From NCBI GenBank assembly GCA_947447665.1, contig CANFJX010000006.1:62001-126000 (forward strand): a stretch of 64,000 bases of DNA. Direction: 5' to 3'. The notes under the pieces were generated by a model. That model was given only the letters and a program-made list of their open reading frames with translations. It had not been told where the DNA came from and did not search any database. This document shows positions 56,333-64,000 of this stretch, one piece after another; the stretch's first letter is position 1; each line of letters begins with the position of its first letter. This DNA is from Bacteriovoracaceae bacterium (GTDB lineage Bacteria > Bdellovibrionota > UBA1018). Both the position numbers and the translations under genes were made by a program.

Positions 56333-57007
56333 TCAATTTCTTTTCAATCGAAAATTGACTCGAACATTCCAACTCTTTTGATCTTTTGAAAGAACTGCCA
56401 GATCCAACGATTGTGTAGCGCCCCCGTCGAGCTGTGGCTCATCCCCTGGCGAAAACATCGCGGAAAAGGGGATAAACCAGAATTGATTCGACTTATGAAG
56501 ACCAGCCGCCTGGGGCCCGGAGATCGATTCCCTCCGATTAGAACAGGTCAAAACGGAGTGCCTATAGGAGACCTGATTGACCTCAACGCCCTCAAGTGAA
56601 CGGGAGCCAATCAGGAAGCACTCGGTTCCTGGACGAAAGTCAATCATCTCGCCAAATGAGACTTGATCACCTGAACTAAAGGAGCGATAGGTTTTGACAC
56701 CCAGCCCTTCGCGACGACGTTGAGCACGCCCCTCCTGCCTAGTAGGACCAGACCAAGCCCCCTCTAAAGCGCGCAGACCCACAGTCTGCATGCGCTCGCA
56801 AACGATCCTAAGATCTAACTCATCCAAATCATCGAAATCACCCAAATCATCGAGCAAATCAGCCTGTCCCTCGGATGACAGCGGAGATGCTGGGCTCTGT
56901 GCAACTAAAAAGGCAGGGCCGCAGCCCGGAGCACTTCCTAAAATAAAGAACAAACTACAAATGGTCCAATTCATTGACTTCATAAGGTGAGGAATCACCT
57001 TCAGCAA
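56333..57007 (-). CDS. hypothetical lipoprotein with acidic Asp/Leu repeat segment
   Basis: 224 aa; lipobox-like LGSAPGCGP; DLLDDLGDFDDLDELDL. Confidence 0.6.
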   Translation of the reverse strand: MLKVIPHLMKSMNWTICSLFFILGSAPGCGPAFLVAQSPASPLSSEGQADLLDDLGDFDDLDELDLRIVCERMQTVGLRALEGAWSGPTRQEGRAQRRREGLGVKTYRSFSSGDQVSFGEMIDFRPGTECFLIGSRSLEGVEVNQVSYRHSVLTCSNRRESISGPQAAGLHKSNQFWFIPFSAMFSPGDEPQLDGGATQSLDLAVLSKDQKSWNVRVNFRLKRN

Positions 57008-57124
57008 AAGTCAGGCCAGAATTTCCGAGCTCAATTCTAAACAATCCTACGGAAGAGGATTTCAAAATTGGAATAGGAATGATAGTTTTGAACCAGTAAG
57101 TCGACTCAACCCTCTTCGGAAGGA

Positions 57125-58579
57125 ATGACCTTGCCAGCACCAACAAAACGACCCCAGAAAGCCCTCCGATCGATTTTTGATGTTCTTTATGGATTTATTC
57201 CAATCACGGAGTGGGAAGAGCAAATCATCAATTCTCCATACTTTCAACGATTGAGATGGATCAAGCAACTCGGGTTTGCCAACTACATTTTTCCAGGGGC
57301 CGAGCATAATCGCTTTGCCCATGTCATCGGAGTCATGCACTCCATGGACCAAATGATCCGAGCTCTAGGATTATCTGTTTCAGATGCAGAGCTCTTCGAT
57401 CCCCGAGCTAAAAGTCCAGCAGCACTCTTTCATAAAAGCATGAGAATCGCCGCGCTCCTGCATGACATCGGCACATTTCCATTTAGTCACGCGATTGAAT
57501 ACGCCTACATCCGTCACGGCAACAATCAGCGCCGCACTCAAAGTAAGGGAAAAAATCTACCCAACTCCCACGAACACTTAGGTTCTTTCATTATTAAGAA
57601 CACGGACTATGAGGGCGGAATCACCCGAATTCTCAACCACTATGGATTTGATGTTCAGGCGATTTCAAAAATTATCAAAGGGGACTCCGATCTCCTCATA
57701 GCCAACCAACTCATGCACTCTGATCTGGACGCGGATCGGATGGATTACCTCATGAGAGATGCCTATTACACAGGAATTAAGTATGGGCAATTTGACCGCG
57801 ACTATATTCTGGCTAACCTCGTAACTTTCGACGTGGGTGACGGGCAACTGGGATTTGGAGTCCGAGAAAACGCAGTTCACGCGGTGGAGGATTTTCTCAT
57901 CGCTCGATTTAGTTGGTACAGTCAGATTATTAAAAACCCTGGCTCTGCAAAATTTGACATCATGTCTTCGCACATTGCTCAGGCTTTTCTAGAGCACGAC
58001 CAACTCCATCAGTTTCACGATCTCCTCACTATGATCGAAGAGCGTGACGAACGCTTTTTTTGGTGGAACGACATTTACTTTATGACTCAATGTCAGGAAG
58101 TGCGATTCAAAAATCTAATCAAAAACCCCCAGATTTCTGAACTCACGGAAATGCTCCTCTACCGTCACCCACCTAAGACCGTTCACCATCCTCTCTTCAG
58201 TCATCGGATTTTAGCGAGCAATGGAAACGAGCACGAAAAAGAAAAACTCATCACCCAGATCAACCGCTTTGTCGGAGAACTCCAGAGCGTCCTCGACAAG
58301 CGAGGGACCGGAAAAGAATGGCTTTTAGCAGATATCCCTGAAAAAGATGTCGTTTTCACTCGTGGAATAGGACATATCGTCAAGAAACGATCCACGGACA
58401 ATCTCTACAAAGAGCGCGACCCCGTCAAAGTGGTCTCGAAGCGAGGAACCCCTGCTCTTCTCGTAGAGCTCGAAAACACACTCATGAAACACCTTTCTGG
58501 GTTTATTAACTTTGTTCCAAGCGTGTATGCGAACGAGTCTGCGATCAAACTGCTTCGCTCCAAGCGGCTCATCGAGTAA
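57125..58579 (+). CDS. HD-domain phosphohydrolase (SAMHD1/dNTPase-like)
   Basis: NRFAHVIGVMHSM, LLHDIGTFPFSHAIE, LDADRMDYLMRDAYYTGIKYGQFD. Confidence 0.93.
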   Translation: MTLPAPTKRPQKALRSIFDVLYGFIPITEWEEQIINSPYFQRLRWIKQLGFANYIFPGAEHNRFAHVIGVMHSMDQMIRALGLSVSDAELFDPRAKSPAALFHKSMRIAALLHDIGTFPFSHAIEYAYIRHGNNQRRTQSKGKNLPNSHEHLGSFIIKNTDYEGGITRILNHYGFDVQAISKIIKGDSDLLIANQLMHSDLDADRMDYLMRDAYYTGIKYGQFDRDYILANLVTFDVGDGQLGFGVRENAVHAVEDFLIARFSWYSQIIKNPGSAKFDIMSSHIAQAFLEHDQLHQFHDLLTMIEERDERFFWWNDIYFMTQCQEVRFKNLIKNPQISELTEMLLYRHPPKTVHHPLFSHRILASNGNEHEKEKLITQINRFVGELQSVLDKRGTGKEWLLADIPEKDVVFTRGIGHIVKKRSTDNLYKERDPVKVVSKRGTPALLVELENTLMKHLSGFINFVPSVYANESAIKLLRSKRLIE

Positions 58580-58608
58580 GCACCTAGGTGAGTAGGACCT
58601 GCATTGAC

Positions 58609-60270
58609 TCAGCCCATAGACGCCTGAAAGGCCTTTTCAGGTCGATAAAAAGCGGCTTCCATCCAATGAGCCCAACTTGGCTCCGAGGCACCATCCCACG
58701 CACAGAGAGACAAGGCAACACGAGCGATTTTATGGCGTGCGCGCAGGGAGACCTCAGACGTAGACATCGAAGCTGACTTGAGAAAAAGATCCCAGGTCTT
58801 AGAGTATCTCTGAGTTAAAATTTCCTCGACCTGAGCGCCCGTCATTCGACCAGGATGACCTCCCCAAGTTTCCGTAGCAAATTTCTGAGCCTGCTCGACG
58901 CGCACTCGGAGGACCTCGAGCCGCACCCGCGTCTCGCCCATCTCGTAAGCACACTCAGAGGGCCCTCGCCCCTTCCAAACGAGGACGCAGTCCATCCGAT
59001 CCAAGACGGGCCCAGAGAGTCGAGAGAGATAGGCGCTGGATGCGGTCAATTGGCAACGACACCGCGTCACACTTGCAGACCCACCGACGGGAGCAGCAGC
59101 GCCTCCATCGAGTGAGGCCGGTAGCCCCAAAGAGGCAGGCCAACCTCCGCAAGGGCAGAGATTTCCGGTACCGATGAACTGAAACTCGCTGGGCAACTCG
59201 AACGATCCGTGAGCGCGGGTGACACTGACCTTCCCCCGCTCCAAAGGTTCTCGCAGCGACTCACGACTGTCGCGACTCCACTCTGGAAATTCGTCCGCGA
59301 TCAATAATCCTCCATTCGCAAGTGAATATTCACCAGGTCGTATCAATCCGGCAACGCAGCCACCCACCAGAGCTGCTGGCCGTACCTGAGGACCTACCCA
59401 ACGCGTAGGTACTGAGTGCGACTCTTGAGCTGCAGACCAGCTTTGCGATGACATCTGAGCAAGCTCTGAGAGCAAACGCTGCCTCAAACGATCCTGAGGG
59501 GAAAGCTCAGGCTGAAGATTTACGATCCACTCTACTAGCTGACTCTTTCCAACGCCACGAGGCCCCAGGATTAAGAAATGATGTTTACCAGAAACTACCA
59601 TTCCCACGAGGCGCTCCAAAGCAGGCGTGAGCGGAAGCAGATGAATGGGCGCGTCTGACGGCACCGAGCAAGGGGACTCCGAAACCTCAACCCTCTCGGG
59701 CTCAACCGATGAATAATGAGGGAGCTCGGGCCTTCCCGATTTCCAAGCGGAGAGTTTGTCCCAAGCCTCCCTCAAACTCAGGACAGGAATCAAAACGGGG
59801 GCATCTCCGGACATTTCTCCGCTCTGCTCCAAACACTTCAACGCCTTCTGGGCAGCCCCCCACTCAGATCGACAGATCATCATAGCCTCCATGCCACCCT
59901 TCCAAGCTGCATAGAGAGACCGAGTTAACTGACCTGCGGATTTTATCGATCCATCCAAACCCAGCTCACCCCAAGCACCGATCCGCGACTTGAGCGTTTC
60001 CGTCGCTGACAAAACAGCCAATGCTACCGCGAGATCCAGGCCAGTCCCACGCTTCTTGATATTGGCTGGAGAAAGATTCACCACGACCCTCCCCTTGGGA
60101 AATTGTAGCTGACTGGAGTCAATCGCGGCTCGAACGCGTTCTTTGGATTCTGAAACCTCAGGCCCCGGCAATCCAACGAGATGAAAGCTGGGAAGTTGAA
60201 AAAAGATGGCGACCTCCACGCGCTGGAGAATGGGCCTGGGCTCAGTATTCAAAGGTGCGTAAATTGACAT
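58609..60270 (-). CDS. YifB/ComM family Mg-chelatase-like AAA ATPase
   Basis: FHLVGLPGPEVSESKERVRAAI, NLSPANIKKRGTGLDLAVALAVL, LGPRGVGKS, ADEFPEW. Confidence 0.92.
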   Translation of the reverse strand: MSIYAPLNTEPRPILQRVEVAIFFQLPSFHLVGLPGPEVSESKERVRAAIDSSQLQFPKGRVVVNLSPANIKKRGTGLDLAVALAVLSATETLKSRIGAWGELGLDGSIKSAGQLTRSLYAAWKGGMEAMMICRSEWGAAQKALKCLEQSGEMSGDAPVLIPVLSLREAWDKLSAWKSGRPELPHYSSVEPERVEVSESPCSVPSDAPIHLLPLTPALERLVGMVVSGKHHFLILGPRGVGKSQLVEWIVNLQPELSPQDRLRQRLLSELAQMSSQSWSAAQESHSVPTRWVGPQVRPAALVGGCVAGLIRPGEYSLANGGLLIADEFPEWSRDSRESLREPLERGKVSVTRAHGSFELPSEFQFIGTGNLCPCGGWPASLGLPASLDGGAAAPVGGSASVTRCRCQLTASSAYLSRLSGPVLDRMDCVLVWKGRGPSECAYEMGETRVRLEVLRVRVEQAQKFATETWGGHPGRMTGAQVEEILTQRYSKTWDLFLKSASMSTSEVSLRARHKIARVALSLCAWDGASEPSWAHWMEAAFYRPEKAFQASMG

Positions 60271-60455
60271 GACTCGTAACCTAAGCAAGACCAGTGCCCG
60301 AGACTCCTCAAAAAAATGTGCATAAACGCTTGATTTTTAGACTAAGAGTCTGATTTTCATCGTTCTTGACAGGTCTCGTGGTTACGATAAACTTTTATCT
60401 GCACATCAGAAAGAGAGAGAGAACAAGAGTGGAGAAGGCCGATACGACGTCAAAA

Positions 60456-62792
60456 ATGGGTTTGCAACAAAAAGCCTGGAAGCTCGATTTCGGTTGGAAG
60501 AGCCTGCGCTCCGAATGGCGAGCCATTTTTTCTAGACAGGACCTCAAGGAAGACTTCACGGCCGGCGGACTTGTTGCCTCAGTGAGCATCCCTCTCTCCC
60601 TAGCACTCGCCCTAGCCAGCGGCATGGATCCGTTCACCGGACTGATTACCGCGATCATTGCCGGACTGGTTTGTGCACTTTGGGGTGGGACGCCCTTGTC
60701 GATCAGCGGGCCTTCGAACGCGATGCCAGTGATTCTCGCCGCTGCCACTCACCAATTCGGACCGCAGGGAATTTTTCTCATTGGACTTGGATGTGGTTTG
60801 CTTCAGTTACTCACCGGAATTTTTCGATTCGGAAATTTAATCCGGTTTGTTCCTTTTCCAATTGTAGCAGGCCTTTCAGCTGGTTTTGGGATGATCCTCT
60901 TGATGAGTCAAATTCCGAGAGCTCTGGGCCTCAATGTTTTGGATGATTCACAGTTTTCAGAATTATTAGCTCATATTCCAAATTTTATATCATCAGTACA
61001 ACTCCCTGTCCTTATTCTCACCCTAAGTACTCTTGGACTGAATCTGATTCTTCCTCTTTTTTTTCCAAGACTACCAGCACCTCTCATCGCAGTTCTCATC
61101 CCGACCACCTTGGTTTATTTTTTTAATATTGATGTCCAAAGAATCGGAACAATCTCTCACTCGCTGCCGATCCCTCAGATCCCGAACTTAAGTAAACTCG
61201 ACCTCGAAGACCTAATGACCACGACCCTCACCGTCTACGTCATTGCCTCGCTCGAGACCTTGTTCGCATCTAGCAGCGCCGATCGATTTTCCAAGACGAG
61301 AAGATCCGATCCTGACCAGGAGATGATAGGACAAGGACTCGGCAATTTCTTCACCGCAATTTTTGGTGGATTTCCAGCTACGGGGGTGATTGCTCGCACT
61401 TCCCTGAATATCCAGGCTGGAGCAAAAACACGAAGGGCTGCAATTTTTCAAGCTTTACTAGTCCTCGCCGTGGCGGTTTTCCTTACCCCTTGGATTAGCA
61501 ACATTCCCATCGCTGTGCTAACTGGGATTGCCTTGTCTATTGCTCTACGCATGCTCCATCCGAGAGAGTTTATTAGCCTTTGGAAAATAGCTCCCAAAGA
61601 GGCGCTGGTCTACTTACTGACTTTTTTGATCATTGTTATAGTCGATTTTTTTGCAGGTATACGGATCGGAATCCTCATGACTCTGCTCTTAGCTATGATC
61701 CGAAATAGCCAAGCACAAACCCAGTGGAATCTATTCAGCCCGAACCGAATGCGATCCCAAGCATTTCAGGAACTGAAGATCGAGGGTGCACTCACTTTTC
61801 AATCTACCGGCAAAATTGAAATGATTCGGGATCAGCTTGCCCAGATTCAATCCGACCAAAGCCTAGTCGTCGATCTATCTCAAGTCGATACCATCGACCC
61901 AGCTGGAGCTACCCAGCTCATTGAAGTCCTCGATCCGATGCTCCAAAAAAGGCAAAAAGTTGTACTACTTGGACTCAAACCTGAGTGCAGAAAGACCCTC
62001 CTGGCACTAGACAGTCAGCACACCATAGCCAAATGCCTCGCCTCCAGCGAATCAGAAATGACGGACCTCCTCTACGATCGATCCCTACGGGGCCCCCTGG
62101 ATCGCCTCATCTACGGCGTCGAAAAATTTAAGAACGACATGCATGCCAGTTACGGTTCTCTCTTTAAAAAACTCGCTGACAGCCAGAGTCCACATACCTT
62201 ATTTATTACCTGTTCAGACAGCCGCATCGACCCAAACCTGATTACTAGCACGCACCCAGGAGAACTCTTCATCGTAAGGAACGTGGGCAACCTGATTCCC
62301 CCTTATGGCGAAGACAAAACACCCGCCGAAGGAGCGGCTGTTGAATTCGCAGTGGGCGTCCTCAAAGTCAAAGAAGTGATTGTTTGCGGACATTCAGGCT
62401 GTGGCGCCATCAAGGAGATTTTACAGGGTAATCTCATCCGGTCTGAAAAAAGCGAACAATACCCCAGCCTCAAAGCTTGGCTCCAACAAGCCCAAGGCAT
62501 CCGCGACCAGCTACCTGAACATGCGTCAATTAAGCAAGCTGCAGAACTGAACGCTGTGCTACAGATGGCCAATCTCAAGACTTACCCTCTCATTCAGGAG
62601 CGGATCAAATCAGGCCAACTCCGAGTCCACTCTTGGTATTATAATATTGGTGACTCGGAGCTCGAAGAATGGGACGAAGGGCGACAACTCTTTGTTACCA
62701 TCGGCAGTAAGCAATCCAAATCCCAGGCCAAACGAATCGAAGCTGGGGTCCAGTACCAGGTGCCGCTGCTCCCAGACGACGAAATGGAGTGA
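60456..62792 (+). CDS. SulP anion transporter - STAS - beta-carbonic anhydrase fusion
   Basis: SulP core GGLVASVSIPLSLALALASGMDP...WGGTPLSISGPSNAM; STAS LVVDLSQVDTIDPAGATQLIEVL; carbonic anhydrase CSDSRIDPNL and CGHSGCGAI. Start moved from ORF start 60366. Confidence 0.93.
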   Translation: MGLQQKAWKLDFGWKSLRSEWRAIFSRQDLKEDFTAGGLVASVSIPLSLALALASGMDPFTGLITAIIAGLVCALWGGTPLSISGPSNAMPVILAAATHQFGPQGIFLIGLGCGLLQLLTGIFRFGNLIRFVPFPIVAGLSAGFGMILLMSQIPRALGLNVLDDSQFSELLAHIPNFISSVQLPVLILTLSTLGLNLILPLFFPRLPAPLIAVLIPTTLVYFFNIDVQRIGTISHSLPIPQIPNLSKLDLEDLMTTTLTVYVIASLETLFASSSADRFSKTRRSDPDQEMIGQGLGNFFTAIFGGFPATGVIARTSLNIQAGAKTRRAAIFQALLVLAVAVFLTPWISNIPIAVLTGIALSIALRMLHPREFISLWKIAPKEALVYLLTFLIIVIVDFFAGIRIGILMTLLLAMIRNSQAQTQWNLFSPNRMRSQAFQELKIEGALTFQSTGKIEMIRDQLAQIQSDQSLVVDLSQVDTIDPAGATQLIEVLDPMLQKRQKVVLLGLKPECRKTLLALDSQHTIAKCLASSESEMTDLLYDRSLRGPLDRLIYGVEKFKNDMHASYGSLFKKLADSQSPHTLFITCSDSRIDPNLITSTHPGELFIVRNVGNLIPPYGEDKTPAEGAAVEFAVGVLKVKEVIVCGHSGCGAIKEILQGNLIRSEKSEQYPSLKAWLQQAQGIRDQLPEHASIKQAAELNAVLQMANLKTYPLIQERIKSGQLRVHSWYYNIGDSELEEWDEGRQLFVTIGSKQSKSQAKRIEAGVQYQVPLLPDDEME

Positions 62793-62844
62793 GGCAGTAC
62801 GCTCTCGTGCCAAGATCCAAGAATCGTGGTAGGGTGATTTCATC

Positions 62845-63294
62845 ATGACTAATAACGATATCCTTCGGGGCGTTCGCTATATCCTCAACGTGAGCGAAAC
62901 CAAACTCATTGAAATCATCGCCCTCACTGGCTTCAAAGTCAGCACTGAAGATCTGAGCGCTTTTCTCAAACAAGAGCACGAAGAAGGCTATAAGAACTGC
63001 GGAGACAAGGTCTTGTCTCAATTTTTAGACGGATTGGTAATTTATAAACGGGGCAAAAAAGTTAATGCGCCCGATCAACCCTTTGAGATCTCACTTACCA
63101 ACAATATGATTCTGAAAAAGCTTCGTGTCGCTTTTGAACTCAAAGACGACGACATTGTCCAGTTAATTGGAAAGGCCGGCCTAAAGGTTTCAAAATCGGA
63201 GTTAGGTGCATTTTTTCGTAAACCCGACCATAGAAACTACCGTGACTGCGGCAACCAATTCCTGAGAAACCTTTTAAAAGGCATGGCTAAATAG
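62845..63294 (+). CDS. DUF1456 (YehS-like) protein
   Basis: MTNNDILRGVRYILNVSETKLIEII...YKNCGDKVLSQFLDGLV duplicated domain architecture. Confidence 0.88.
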   Translation: MTNNDILRGVRYILNVSETKLIEIIALTGFKVSTEDLSAFLKQEHEEGYKNCGDKVLSQFLDGLVIYKRGKKVNAPDQPFEISLTNNMILKKLRVAFELKDDDIVQLIGKAGLKVSKSELGAFFRKPDHRNYRDCGNQFLRNLLKGMAK

Positions 63295-63334
63295 TTAACT
63301 GAAAAACAGAGAGCCATTAGGACCTCACTTTGAT

Positions 63335-64000
63335 TTACCAAATCGAACAGCGATTCAAGGGTGCAAGTGGTGCGCCGGGGGAACAATGAAAAGCCCTCTC
63401 AAACTCAGGCATATTAGCCACAACACCATTGACCCGATACTTGGGAGCTGAGTGAAGATCGATTGCTGCCCGATATTTTTTGGTTTCGGACGTGTTCTGA
63501 GTACACCAGAGTTGTGCAAAGGAAATAAAAAACTGCTGATCGCCCGTCGATAATCGGGAGAGCTCTCTCGAAACTACGCCCTGGGAAACGATGATTCTGA
63601 TGCGATCGAGTAAAAAATTAAACCAGTTAATTTGCCATGCACGAGCTCGAGCATCCGGAGCCTCCAAAGTGGCCACCTCACGGTAGGCGGCATAGGCAAG
63701 TTTTAATCCTTCGAGGTCAGCCATGTTCTCTCCCAATGTAAGTCTTCCGTTGATATGAACGTCATCGAAAACCAAATAGGACGAATATTGATCAACGAGA
63801 CATTCACCTTTTTCTTCGAAAATCTGTCTCACCTCTTGAGTCCACCAGTTTTTAAAATTACCACTCGCATCATACTGCCGCCCTTCATCGTCAAAGGCAT
63901 GAGTGAGCTCATGACCAATCACCGCGCCAATTGCACCGTAGTTTAAGGCCAAGCTAGCGCCGGGAAGAAAGAAAGGGGACTGGAAAATACCTGCTGGAAA
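63335..64000 (-). CDS. M13 family metallopeptidase, C-terminal part (truncated by window edge)
   Basis: FPAGIFQSPFFLPGASLALNYGAIGAVIGHELTHAFDDEGRQYDASGNFKNWW; HELTH zinc site; frame open to 64000. Confidence 0.94.
   Translation of the reverse strand, partial: FPAGIFQSPFFLPGASLALNYGAIGAVIGHELTHAFDDEGRQYDASGNFKNWWTQEVRQIFEEKGECLVDQYSSYLVFDDVHINGRLTLGENMADLEGLKLAYAAYREVATLEAPDARARAWQINWFNFLLDRIRIIVSQGVVSRELSRLSTGDQQFFISFAQLWCTQNTSETKKYRAAIDLHSAPKYRVNGVVANMPEFERAFHCSPGAPLAPLNRCSIW

Noticed and set aside
1-64000. CRISPR arrays, prophage, transposases, rRNA or tRNA genes
   Set aside because: No spaced direct repeats, phage structural genes, transposase motifs or RNA gene signatures were seen by eye; a tRNAscan-SE/Infernal run would be needed to exclude tRNAs and small RNAs formally.

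Overview
A gene-dense chromosomal window from a Gram-negative bacterium. The gene content (FHA-GGDEF protein, che cluster, many small lipoproteins and periplasmic hypotheticals) would fit a Bdellovibrionota- or delta-proteobacteria-like lineage, but this is inference. I support about 53 protein-coding genes, one probable interrupted gene, a few hairpins or terminators, and two gene fragments at the window edges. I saw no rRNA, convincing tRNA, CRISPR array, IS element or prophage. Most of the window is housekeeping: DEAD-box helicase, YebC, UvrA-like, mreCD/PBP2/rodA, mutL/miaA, PEP synthase regulatory protein, ilvE, cmk, hisC, pgi, queC, ComM. The most interesting region is about 10.4-16.1 kb. 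It holds a protein that reads like a eukaryotic sphingolipid delta-4 (dihydroceramide) desaturase, a GT21 ceramide-glucosyltransferase (UGCG)-like enzyme, and a GH1 beta-glucosidase whose start overlaps the glucosyltransferase gene by 47 bp. Together they suggest a bacterial glucosylceramide-type pathway. Other notable items are a CheR-CheB fusion with both catalytic sets intact in a che operon without cheY, an in-frame amber codon splitting a sensor histidine kinase, a SulP-STAS-carbonic anhydrase fusion, a cysteine-free L32, and a 43-nt near-perfect palindrome inside a lipoprotein gene.
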